This document shows positions 1-6,116 of a DNA stretch of 7,411 bases, one piece after another. Every line of letters begins with the position of its first letter. The stretch's first letter is position 1. Source of the stretch: an uncultured Peptococcaceae bacterium (GTDB lineage Bacteria; Bacillota; Peptococcia; Peptococcales; Peptococcaceae); assembly GCA_900556545.1 (NCBI GenBank), contig USPE01000091.1, positions 1 through 7,411 on the forward strand, given 5' to 3'. The notes under the pieces are model-generated. The model ran no database searches, was not told where the DNA came from, and saw only the letters and a list, made by a program, of their open reading frames with translations. The position numbers were made by a program, and so were the translations under genes.

Positions 1-1719
1 GCACTGGGGAATGTAACCGCAGAAGCCGGCATGAAGACATTGGTATGGCATTGGCCAGGTTCCAGTTGGCCTCCAACCAGCGACAACCCAAATCTGCATG
101 TAGTAGATGGTACTCAGCCGGCCGGTGTTAACGCAGGTGTTGCCAAAGTAGAAGGTGAAAAAATTACAGTAGCAAAAGACACCTTCAAAGAAGTATTGTT
201 CAAACCGGCTGCTACCACTAACACAGGTGCAGGCTGCGTCATTGAAGATATTCCTGAAGCAGATGATACCTTTGACACCAATAGCGTATTGGGCGGTATG
301 AGCATGACCAATATCATTCTGAAACAGTCTGATGGGGAAGATGGTATCGAAGACGTTGCTGTTGACCTGTGCAACTCTCCAATTAAAGATGCTACCGGTT
401 GGGCCGATGCTCCGGAAGGCGCCAAAGAATTTTATGTAGTAACCTCCAGCGGTTTGGTACGTCGTCCTTGCCTGATTCTGAAAAATGAAGACGGTGTGTA
501 TGACAGAGTTGCTTACTATCACAGTAAAAAAGATGCAGAACCAATCGTTGTTTTGAAAAAAGATGAATACAAAATGACAGTTCTGGATGAAATGATTTAT
601 AAAGAAGAAAAAATTATCGCAAGCCGTAATATGATGGTAATGGATATTGCTGAGGATGGTAGTTTTGTACGCTTCTGGATGAGTAAAGCATTTGACGTTG
701 CTCATGACACCATGTTCCATCCAAAATCTTTGTACAAACAAATCATTGATAATGTGGGCTATGTTCCGGCTACCCCAACCTTTGGCGGTAAAAACCTGGA
801 AATTGTAAACCGGATTATGATGCCGACATGGGATCATTACTGTCAGTGGCAGGCTGATACTCTGAACTATCTGATCGATGAAAATAAATATGATGTCATT
901 TTCAGTCATATTCATAACGTAGATGCGCAGGGTCATATGTTCTGGTACTATGGTAAGAACCGTCCTGTTATGGATAAAATGGAAGAAGAAGGCTATCAGG
1001 CAGCTATGGAAGAAGTTTATCTGCAAACAGACAGATACCTGGGCAGATTCACCCATTATCTGGATGAAGGTTGGACCATTATGATCTTCTCTGACCATGG
1101 TCTGCTGACACCGGAACAAGAAGAAAAACCATTGATTGGTGACGCATTCGGCTGTAACGTAATGGTCATGCAGGATCTGGGCTTCACCATTCTGAAAAAA
1201 GATGAAAACGGCAACAACCTGAAAGAAATCGACTGGGAAAAAACCAGAGCGGTTGCTACCCGCGGCGGTCAGATTTATATCAACCTGAAAGGCAAATACC
1301 CAACCGGTATTGTTGACCCAGCTGATAAATATGAATTAGAACGGGAAATTATCGACGGTCTGTACAACTACAGATTAAACGGCAAACGGGCTATCGCAGT
1401 GGCAATGCGTAATAAAGACGCTATGGTATTAGGTACCGGCGGTTCGGAATGCGGTGATGTACTGTACTGGTTAGAAGAAGGGGTAAACCGTCTGCACGGC
1501 GATGCACTGCCAATGGTAGAAGGTTACAAAGATACTTCCGTAAGCCCAATCTTTATCGCAGCCGGTAAAGGTCTGAAAAAAGGCTACAACTCTCAGCGTA
1601 TTATCCGTCAGGCAGATATGGCTCCAACTGTAGCTCATATGCTGGATGTCAGAATGCCAAAACAGTGCGAAGGTGCAGTTATCTATCAGATTCTGGAAGA
1701 TGCTGACTACGTTGATTAA
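1..1719 (+). CDS. Alkaline phosphatase superfamily phosphohydrolase, copy 1 (5' end outside window)
   Basis: Predicted metal-dependent phosphohydrolase/phosphodiesterase of the type I phosphodiesterase/nucleotide pyrophosphatase group. The reading frame is open from base 1, which aligns with codon 102 of the complete copy 2. The methionine at 31 is internal, not the start, and the missing part holds the first metal Asp and the nucleophile Thr. Ligands that remain visible are the D-x3-H pair (Asp at 922-924, His at 934-936, in HNVDAQGH), the SDHG motif (Asp 1093-1095, His 1096-1098) and the late His of LHGDALP (1495-1497). No signal peptide or membrane segment is seen in the available part. 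The protein differs from copy 2 throughout 1-1218 but is identical from 1219 to the stop. Oddities are Gly (GGG, 7-9) where copies 2 and 3 have Trp104, and one codon fewer in the GGMSM segment. Three in-frame stops (TAA TGA TAG) end it. The family is clear; the substrate is unknown. Confidence 0.9.
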   Translation, partial: ALGNVTAEAGMKTLVWHWPGSSWPPTSDNPNLHVVDGTQPAGVNAGVAKVEGEKITVAKDTFKEVLFKPAATTNTGAGCVIEDIPEADDTFDTNSVLGGMSMTNIILKQSDGEDGIEDVAVDLCNSPIKDATGWADAPEGAKEFYVVTSSGLVRRPCLILKNEDGVYDRVAYYHSKKDAEPIVVLKKDEYKMTVLDEMIYKEEKIIASRNMMVMDIAEDGSFVRFWMSKAFDVAHDTMFHPKSLYKQIIDNVGYVPATPTFGGKNLEIVNRIMMPTWDHYCQWQADTLNYLIDENKYDVIFSHIHNVDAQGHMFWYYGKNRPVMDKMEEEGYQAAMEEVYLQTDRYLGRFTHYLDEGWTIMIFSDHGLLTPEQEEKPLIGDAFGCNVMVMQDLGFTILKKDENGNNLKEIDWEKTRAVATRGGQIYINLKGKYPTGIVDPADKYELEREIIDGLYNYRLNGKRAIAVAMRNKDAMVLGTGGSECGDVLYWLEEGVNRLHGDALPMVEGYKDTSVSPIFIAAGKGLKKGYNSQRIIRQADMAPTVAHMLDVRMPKQCEGAVIYQILEDADYVD

Positions 1720-1735
1720 TGATAGAACGCTATCA
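1720..1735 (+). other. Small hairpin overlapping backup stop codons
   Basis: TGATAG-AACG-CTATCA forms a perfect 6-bp stem with a 4-base loop directly after the TAA of copy 1. The left arm is itself two more in-frame stop codons, TGA and TAG. No T-tract follows, so this is not a terminator by itself. It could be an mRNA 3'-end structure, but the short stem makes chance possible. Confidence 0.4.
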
Positions 1736-1748
1736 ATAAAAGAATAAG

Positions 1749-1804
1749 AAAAGACAGACAGGTATTGGTAAAATGAAATTACCGATGCCTGTCTGTCTTT
1801 TTTT
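1749..1804 (+). terminator. Intrinsic terminator between convergent genes, first copy
   Basis: A long stem runs from AAAAGACAGACAGG (from 1749) through GGTAA (1767-1771), closes on a 7-base loop (1772-1778) and returns through TTACC (1779-1783) and CCTGTCTGTC (1788-1797). The inner stem holds two G-T wobble pairs and no unpaired bases. Seven T residues (1798-1804) follow, as expected for a rho-independent terminator of phosphohydrolase copy 1. The A-run at 1749-1752 gives a weaker T-tract on the minus strand, so it may also stop transcripts of the convergent regulator gene, whose stop codon lies 14 bases away. Confidence 0.9.
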
Positions 1805-1817
1805 GAGCAGTTTATAT

Positions 1818-2744
1818 TTATAAATAGATTCGATTGGCTTGCAGAAAGTCTGCAAAAACCTGCGCTGCTTCACTGAGTGTTGGATGTTGATTGGTAACTA
1901 AAGAAATAGAAAATTGCATATTTTCTTTAAATGGGATTAAGATGGAAGTGTTTTTGGGATTGGCTTCCATAATCTTTTGATGAGCACGACTGCTGCTAAA
2001 GCCAACATAATAACCGCTTTGCAGTGCCTGCAAATGACTGTGAGTATTGTTGCTGGAAAAAGCAACAGAACCGCCATATTTTTTGATCAGTTTTACCAGT
2101 GCATCTTCTTCATCATCTGCCGACGCGATGATTGCGCAGGGCTGCTGGGCAAATTGGGTCAGAGAAATGGCGTTGAGTTTATTAAGTGGTGATTCATTGC
2201 CGGTAACGCAAAAATAGGTATCCTGCAGTAACGGCGTTAACGTGATATAGTTGATATAAGGTACGTACAGATCCTGAAAATCAGGATTGGATAATACAAC
2301 GGTAATACCGATTTGCTCCGGATGCAAGGCCACCTTTTTTAACACATTGCTGGGTGTTTCATTGTTCAAATGAATGTGCAGATTAGGGTGCAGCTCTGCA
2401 AAAGTCGGGATCAAAGTGGACAGCAAGATGGTATTGGACATTTCTGAACCGGAAATATATAATTCACCAGCAAGATTTTTGCTTTTTTCCAGTGCATGAA
2501 TATTAGAACGCAGCTGATTAAATTCTTCAAATACGTGCTGGGTGGTGGATAGCAGCATTTTACCGGTGGCAGATAATGTAACGCCCTTTTGCGTGCGGAT
2601 AAACAGTGTTGTTCCCAAATCATTTTCTAACTGTCGGATGATTTTGCTGACATTTTGATGGGTGGTAAATAATTCTTTGCTTGTTTGTGTAATAGAGCCC
2701 GTCTGGGCTAAGTTTAAAAAGTATTCTAAATGTTCTGTACGCAT
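1818..2744 (-). CDS. LysR-family transcriptional regulator, copy A
   Basis: A 308-residue protein, the usual LysR-type length. Residues 1-60 form the winged helix-turn-helix typical of the family: the opening MRTEHLEYFLNLAQTGSIT, a recognition helix near residues 28-40 (THQNVSKIIRQLE), then the wing LGTTLFIRTQKGVTLS. A linker helix follows, and residues from about 90 to 300 fit the periplasmic-binding-like effector domain. The start ATG (complement of 2742-2744) is preceded on its strand by GGAAAGGAG at 2750-2758, five bases away. The gene is divergent from phosphohydrolase copy 2 across 161 bp and convergent with copy 1 across the terminator, which fits a local regulator of the phosphohydrolases. 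The protein is identical to copy B. The effector is not recognisable. Family assignment is firm; the regulatory target is inferred from position. Confidence 0.95.
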   Translation of the reverse strand: MRTEHLEYFLNLAQTGSITQTSKELFTTHQNVSKIIRQLENDLGTTLFIRTQKGVTLSATGKMLLSTTQHVFEEFNQLRSNIHALEKSKNLAGELYISGSEMSNTILLSTLIPTFAELHPNLHIHLNNETPSNVLKKVALHPEQIGITVVLSNPDFQDLYVPYINYITLTPLLQDTYFCVTGNESPLNKLNAISLTQFAQQPCAIIASADDEEDALVKLIKKYGGSVAFSSNNTHSHLQALQSGYYVGFSSSRAHQKIMEANPKNTSILIPFKENMQFSISLVTNQHPTLSEAAQVFADFLQANRIYL

Positions 2745-2749
2745 GAAGA

Positions 2750-2758
2750 CTCCTTTCC
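2750..2758 (-). promoter_or_regulatory. Ribosome-binding site of LysR copy A
   Basis: GGAAAGGAG on the minus strand ends five bases before the ATG. It is a strong Shine-Dalgarno sequence and supports this start over internal methionines. Confidence 0.8.
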
Positions 2759-2771
2759 AATCATGTTGCGT

Positions 2772-2800
2772 TTTATAAGGGTAACGATTTGTTACAAGAA
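2772..2800 (-). promoter_or_regulatory. Candidate promoter of LysR copy A
   Basis: On the minus strand, TATAAA (2772-2777) lies 17 bases from a poor -35-like TTCTTG (2795-2800). The GTAAC-N5-GTTAC dyad sits largely within the spacer, so a bound regulator would block this promoter. That fits the negative autoregulation common in LysR genes. The -35 match is weak, so the exact hexamers are tentative. Confidence 0.4.
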
Positions 2801-2815
2801 TAATATTTTTTGTAA
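2781..2815. promoter_or_regulatory. LysR-type operator in divergent promoter region, first copy
   Basis: GTAAC-N5-GTTAC (2781-2795) is a perfect dyad containing the T-N11-A pattern of LysR-type recognition boxes (T at 2782, A at 2794). A third related half-site follows towards the phosphohydrolase: TTACAA (2792-2797) and TTGTAA (2810-2815) form a second inverted repeat with a 12-base spacer. A strong dyad plus a looser promoter-proximal site is the usual recognition-site/activation-site layout of LysR regulators. Binding by the adjacent LysR protein is inferred. Confidence 0.65.
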
Positions 2816-2826
2816 TAAGCCGAACC

Positions 2827-2855
2827 TATGCAACCTATAAACTAGATTATATAAT
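2827..2855 (+). promoter_or_regulatory. Candidate promoter of phosphohydrolase copy 2
   Basis: A consensus TATAAT at 2850-2855 is preceded, at 17-base spacing, by TATGCA (2827-2832), which matches only three of six positions of TTGACA. A perfect -10 with a poor -35, placed just downstream of the LysR half-sites, fits an activator-dependent promoter. Transcription would start near 2862 and give a leader of about 45 bases. Confidence 0.55.
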
Positions 2856-2889
2856 AAACCCATAGAAAAGAGCAAGATAAATCATAACT

Positions 2890-2895
2890 AAGGAG
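2890..2895 (+). promoter_or_regulatory. Ribosome-binding site deciding the start of copy 2
   Basis: AAGGAG lies 10 bases before the ATG at 2906 and 4 bases before an in-frame TTG at 2900. The ATG is preferred as the commoner start codon, and the TTG is too close to the site. The two choices differ by two residues only. Confidence 0.75.
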
Positions 2896-2905
2896 CTGTT
2901 TGAAA

Positions 2906-4930
2906 ATGGGTAAAAAGTATACCGACAAAGTATTGTTACTGGGTGTAGATGGGATGGATCCAAAACTGACATCCAAATTCTTAAAAGAAGGCAAATTACC
3001 TAACATTAGAAAATTCGTAGAAGCAGGGGCGCAGAAAGAAGATTTAAAATTAATCTGCACACCGCCAACCATTACCCCGCCACTGTGGACCACACTGGCA
3101 ACCGGCGCACTGCCTGTTACCCACGGCATCACCTGCTTTTGGAGACAGGACCCGGTTCATCTGGATACAGCAGGTTACAACCTGGATTCCCGTTTATGTA
3201 CTGCTGAAGCATTGTGGAATGTAACCGCCGAAGCCGGTATGAAAACCTTAGTATGGCATTGGCCGGGTTCCAGCTGGCCTCCAACCAGCGACAACCCAAA
3301 TCTGCATGTTATCGACGGCACACAGCCGGCTGCTGTAAACTCCGGTGTTGCCAAAGTAGAATCTGAAAAAATTACTGTAGCAAAAAATACTATTACAGAA
3401 GTAAAATTCAAACCGGCTGCTGTGAATAATACCGGTGCAGGCTGCGTGATTGAAGATATTCCTGAAACAGAAGATACTTTTGATGCCAACAGCGTTTTGG
3501 GCGGTTCCATGAGTATGCGCAACATTATTCTGAAACAGTCCGACGGGGAAGATGGCCTGGAAGACATTGCAGCCGACCTGTGCAACTCTCCAATCAAAGA
3601 TGCAACCGGTTGGGCTGATGCTCCGGAAGGCGCCAAAGAATTTTATGTAGTAACTTCTGATGGTCTGGTTCGTCGTCCTTGCCTGATTCTGAAAAATGAA
3701 GAAGGAAAATATGACAGAGTGGCTTACTACCATAGCAAAAAAGATGCAGAACCAATTGTTGTTCTGAAAAAAGATGAATATACAATTGGAATTGTAGATG
3801 AATTCATTCATAAAGAAGAAAAAGTAATGGCCAACCGTAACATGATGGTTATGGATATTGAGGAAGACGGCAGCTTTGTTCGTCTGTGGATGAGTAAAGC
3901 ATTCGATATTGCCCATGATACTCTGTTCCATCCAAAATCTCTGTACAAACAGATTGTAGAAAATGTTGGTTATGTACAGCCAAACCCAACTTTCGGCGGC
4001 AAAGATTTAGAAATTGTAAACCGCATTGTAATCCCTACTTGGGAAGAAGTTTGCAAATGGCAGGCAAAAGCAATCAACTATTTGATTGACGAAAATGAAT
4101 ATCAGGTTGTATTCAGCCATATCCACAACGTAGATGCTATGGGTCATTTCTTCTGGTATTACGGCAAAAACCGTCCAATCATGAACAAAATGGAAGAAGA
4201 AGGCTATCAGGATGCCATTGAACAGGTATATTTGCAGACAGACCGTTATTTAGGACAATTCTTACATCGTTTAGATGAAGGCTGGACCATCATGATCTTC
4301 TCCGACCATGGTTTGTTGACACCGGAAGAAGAAGAAAAACCATTAATCGGCGATGCATTCGGCTGCAACGTAAAAGTTATGCAGGAACTGGGCTTCACCA
4401 TTCTGAAAAAAGATGAAAACGGCAACGATCTGAAAGAAATCGACTGGGAAAAAACCAGAGCGGTTGCTACCCGCGGCGGTCAGATTTATATCAACCTGAA
4501 AGGCAAATACCCAACCGGTATTGTTGACCCAGCTGATAAATATGAATTAGAACGGGAAATTATCGACGGTCTGTACAACTACAGATTAAACGGCAAACGG
4601 GCTATCGCAGTGGCAATGCGTAATAAAGACGCTATGGTATTAGGTACCGGCGGTTCGGAATGCGGTGATGTACTGTACTGGTTAGAAGAAGGGGTAAACC
4701 GTCTGCACGGCGATGCACTGCCAATGGTAGAAGGTTACAAAGATACTTCCGTAAGCCCAATCTTTATCGCAGCCGGTAAAGGTCTGAAAAAAGGCTACAA
4801 CTCTCAGCGTATTATCCGTCAGGCAGATATGGCTCCAACTGTAGCTCATATGCTGGATGTCAGAATGCCAAAACAGTGCGAAGGTGCAGTTATCTATCAG
4901 ATTCTGGAAGATGCTGACTACGTTGATTAA
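2906..4930 (+). CDS. Alkaline phosphatase superfamily phosphohydrolase, copy 2 (complete)
   Basis: A 674-residue predicted metal-dependent phosphohydrolase/phosphodiesterase of the type I phosphodiesterase/nucleotide pyrophosphatase (COG3379-like) group, probably cytoplasmic, with no signal peptide or membrane segment. The N-terminal strand VLLLGVDGMDP supplies Asp15. The nucleophile is probably Thr57 in TPPTITPPLWTTLATG. Further metal ligands are Asp410 and His414 (HNVDAMGH), Asp467 and His468 (SDHG), and His601 (LHGDALP), the best of only two His after 468. About 350 residues separate Thr57 from Asp410, so a large extra domain is inserted there, as in cofactor-independent phosphoglycerate mutase. 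The gene is divergent from LysR copy A and ends in TAA TGA TAG before a terminator. It is mosaic: codons 1-247 equal copy 3, codons 509-674 equal copy 1, and the middle is its own. A phosphomutase or phosphonate-bond hydrolase role is possible; the substrate is unknown. Confidence 0.92.
   Translation: MGKKYTDKVLLLGVDGMDPKLTSKFLKEGKLPNIRKFVEAGAQKEDLKLICTPPTITPPLWTTLATGALPVTHGITCFWRQDPVHLDTAGYNLDSRLCTAEALWNVTAEAGMKTLVWHWPGSSWPPTSDNPNLHVIDGTQPAAVNSGVAKVESEKITVAKNTITEVKFKPAAVNNTGAGCVIEDIPETEDTFDANSVLGGSMSMRNIILKQSDGEDGLEDIAADLCNSPIKDATGWADAPEGAKEFYVVTSDGLVRRPCLILKNEEGKYDRVAYYHSKKDAEPIVVLKKDEYTIGIVDEFIHKEEKVMANRNMMVMDIEEDGSFVRLWMSKAFDIAHDTLFHPKSLYKQIVENVGYVQPNPTFGGKDLEIVNRIVIPTWEEVCKWQAKAINYLIDENEYQVVFSHIHNVDAMGHFFWYYGKNRPIMNKMEEEGYQDAIEQVYLQTDRYLGQFLHRLDEGWTIMIFSDHGLLTPEEEEKPLIGDAFGCNVKVMQELGFTILKKDENGNDLKEIDWEKTRAVATRGGQIYINLKGKYPTGIVDPADKYELEREIIDGLYNYRLNGKRAIAVAMRNKDAMVLGTGGSECGDVLYWLEEGVNRLHGDALPMVEGYKDTSVSPIFIAAGKGLKKGYNSQRIIRQADMAPTVAHMLDVRMPKQCEGAVIYQILEDADYVD
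3647..4429 (+). other. Variable core of copy 2 between exact-repeat segments
   Basis: This stretch (codons 248-508) is the only part of the 3211-bp unit not held exactly by a neighbouring unit. Its counterparts are about 436-1218 in copy 1 and from 6858 in copy 3. The three versions stay in frame and keep the DxxxH motif; SDHG is visible in copies 1 and 2 and lies beyond the window end in copy 3. They differ at many synonymous and amino-acid-changing sites, for example in the stretch after KKDEY and around the IPTW motif. The differences are too many for recent point mutation, so the cores are older than the identical flanks. Confidence 0.8.
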
Positions 4931-4946
4931 TGATAGAACGCTATCA
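4931..4946 (+). other. Small hairpin overlapping backup stop codons, second copy
   Basis: Same TGATAG-AACG-CTATCA 6-bp stem-loop as after copy 1, directly following the TAA of phosphohydrolase copy 2. It is part of the exact repeat, so its recurrence is not independent support for a function. Confidence 0.4.
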
Positions 4947-4959
4947 ATAAAAGAATAAG

Positions 4960-5015
4960 AAAAGACAGACAGGTATTGGTAAAATGAAATTACCGATGCC
5001 TGTCTGTCTTTTTTT
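4960..5015 (+). terminator. Intrinsic terminator between convergent genes, second copy
   Basis: Identical to the hairpin downstream of copy 1: outer arms GACAGACAGG and CCTGTCTGTC, inner GGTAA/TTACC, a 7-base loop, then seven T residues (5009-5015). It should end transcripts of phosphohydrolase copy 2 and shield the convergent LysR copy B. This also argues that each enzyme gene is transcribed separately rather than as one array-long message. Confidence 0.9.
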
Positions 5016-5028
5016 GAGCAGTTTATAT

Positions 5029-5955
5029 TTATAAATAGATTCGATTGGCTTGCAGAAAGTCTGCAAAAACCTGCGCTGCTTCACTGAGTGTTGGATGTTG
5101 ATTGGTAACTAAAGAAATAGAAAATTGCATATTTTCTTTAAATGGGATTAAGATGGAAGTGTTTTTGGGATTGGCTTCCATAATCTTTTGATGAGCACGA
5201 CTGCTGCTAAAGCCAACATAATAACCGCTTTGCAGTGCCTGCAAATGACTGTGAGTATTGTTGCTGGAAAAAGCAACAGAACCGCCATATTTTTTGATCA
5301 GTTTTACCAGTGCATCTTCTTCATCATCTGCCGACGCGATGATTGCGCAGGGCTGCTGGGCAAATTGGGTCAGAGAAATGGCGTTGAGTTTATTAAGTGG
5401 TGATTCATTGCCGGTAACGCAAAAATAGGTATCCTGCAGTAACGGCGTTAACGTGATATAGTTGATATAAGGTACGTACAGATCCTGAAAATCAGGATTG
5501 GATAATACAACGGTAATACCGATTTGCTCCGGATGCAAGGCCACCTTTTTTAACACATTGCTGGGTGTTTCATTGTTCAAATGAATGTGCAGATTAGGGT
5601 GCAGCTCTGCAAAAGTCGGGATCAAAGTGGACAGCAAGATGGTATTGGACATTTCTGAACCGGAAATATATAATTCACCAGCAAGATTTTTGCTTTTTTC
5701 CAGTGCATGAATATTAGAACGCAGCTGATTAAATTCTTCAAATACGTGCTGGGTGGTGGATAGCAGCATTTTACCGGTGGCAGATAATGTAACGCCCTTT
5801 TGCGTGCGGATAAACAGTGTTGTTCCCAAATCATTTTCTAACTGTCGGATGATTTTGCTGACATTTTGATGGGTGGTAAATAATTCTTTGCTTGTTTGTG
5901 TAATAGAGCCCGTCTGGGCTAAGTTTAAAAAGTATTCTAAATGTTCTGTACGCAT
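5029..5955 (-). CDS. LysR-family transcriptional regulator, copy B
   Basis: A 308-residue LysR-type regulator identical in every residue to copy A, with the same DNA-binding residues 1-60 (recognition helix about 28-40) and effector domain from about 90. Its nucleotide sequence also shows no difference that I could see. The start is supported by GGAAAGGAG at 5961-5969 on the minus strand. It is divergent from phosphohydrolase copy 3 and convergent with copy 2. As the two regulators are identical and their operators are identical, they should form one protein pool acting on all units. Keeping two identical regulators points to recent duplication or gene conversion, since no regulatory specialisation is visible. 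The function of the pair is inferred from family and position. Confidence 0.95.
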   Translation of the reverse strand: MRTEHLEYFLNLAQTGSITQTSKELFTTHQNVSKIIRQLENDLGTTLFIRTQKGVTLSATGKMLLSTTQHVFEEFNQLRSNIHALEKSKNLAGELYISGSEMSNTILLSTLIPTFAELHPNLHIHLNNETPSNVLKKVALHPEQIGITVVLSNPDFQDLYVPYINYITLTPLLQDTYFCVTGNESPLNKLNAISLTQFAQQPCAIIASADDEEDALVKLIKKYGGSVAFSSNNTHSHLQALQSGYYVGFSSSRAHQKIMEANPKNTSILIPFKENMQFSISLVTNQHPTLSEAAQVFADFLQANRIYL

Positions 5956-5960
5956 GAAGA

Positions 5961-5969
5961 CTCCTTTCC
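5961..5969 (-). promoter_or_regulatory. Ribosome-binding site of LysR copy B
   Basis: GGAAAGGAG on the minus strand, five bases before the ATG, as for copy A. Confidence 0.8.
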
Positions 5970-5982
5970 AATCATGTTGCGT

Positions 5983-6011
5983 TTTATAAGGGTAACGATT
6001 TGTTACAAGAA
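5983..6011 (-). promoter_or_regulatory. Candidate promoter of LysR copy B
   Basis: Repeat of the copy A promoter: TATAAA (5983-5988) and a weak TTCTTG (6006-6011) on the minus strand, 17 bases apart, with the LysR dyad largely in the spacer. Autorepression is likely but inferred. Confidence 0.4.
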
Positions 6012-6026
6012 TAATATTTTTTGTAA
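5992..6026. promoter_or_regulatory. LysR-type operator in divergent promoter region, second copy
   Basis: GTAAC-N5-GTTAC (5992-6006) with T-N11-A spacing, followed by the TTACAA-N12-TTGTAA inverted repeat (6003-6026). It is identical to the first control region, so both phosphohydrolase promoters should be read by the same regulator. Confidence 0.65.
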
Positions 6027-6037
6027 TAAGCCGAACC

Positions 6038-6066
6038 TATGCAACCTATAAACTAGATTATATAAT
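6038..6066 (+). promoter_or_regulatory. Candidate promoter of phosphohydrolase copy 3
   Basis: TATAAT (6061-6066) with the weak -35 TATGCA (6038-6043) at 17-base spacing, identical to the copy 2 promoter and likewise probably dependent on the LysR activator. Confidence 0.55.
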
Positions 6067-6100
6067 AAACCCATAGAAAAGAGCAAGATAAATCATAACT

Positions 6101-6106
6101 AAGGAG
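6101..6106 (+). promoter_or_regulatory. Ribosome-binding site of phosphohydrolase copy 3
   Basis: AAGGAG lies 10 bases before the ATG at 6117. An in-frame TTG at 6111 is only 4 bases away and is less likely to be used. Confidence 0.75.
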
Positions 6107-6116
6107 CTGTTTGAAA

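Larger units (their letters stand above)
1219..3646. repeat. 2428-bp exact direct repeat, first copy
   Basis: This segment matches 4430-6857 at an offset of 3211 bp with no mismatch that I could find by eye, in coding and non-coding DNA alike. It spans the last 166 codons of phosphohydrolase copy 1, the terminator region, the whole LysR gene, the divergent control region and the first 247 codons of copy 2. The left edge is set by mismatches at 1216 and 1218; the preceding stretch 1177-1215 also matches, so the true recombination edge may lie near 1177. The right edge is abrupt at 3646/3647. Both edges fall inside protein-coding genes. Confidence 0.93.

Noticed and set aside
31..1719. Start of copy 1 at the methionine at position 31
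   Set aside because: The frame is open back to base 1, and the preceding residues align with copies 2 and 3. No ribosome-binding site precedes it, so the start lies outside the window.
1977..2192. Plus-strand open frame of 71 codons inside the LysR gene, repeated at 5188-5403
   Set aside because: Antisense shadow of the LysR effector domain; no convincing start context.
2856..2905. Riboswitch or attenuator in the leader of the phosphohydrolase gene
   Set aside because: The leader is only about 45 bases and shows no stable stem followed by a T-tract.
2842..3132. Minus-strand open frame of 96 codons over the start of copy 2
   Set aside because: It would overlap the phosphohydrolase start, TATAAT box and ribosome-binding site, and has no family signature.
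3175..3636. Minus-strand open frame of 153 codons, repeated at 6386-6847 and partly at 114-425
   Set aside because: Its repetition is explained by the conserved sense gene. It overlaps another antisense frame and its Pro/Ser-rich translation fits no family.
3248..3931. Long open frame on the minus strand (227 codons) opposite phosphohydrolase copy 2
   Set aside because: It lies wholly antisense to a well-supported gene, has low-complexity Phe- and Ile-rich translation, no recognisable domain, and recurs only where the sense gene recurs.
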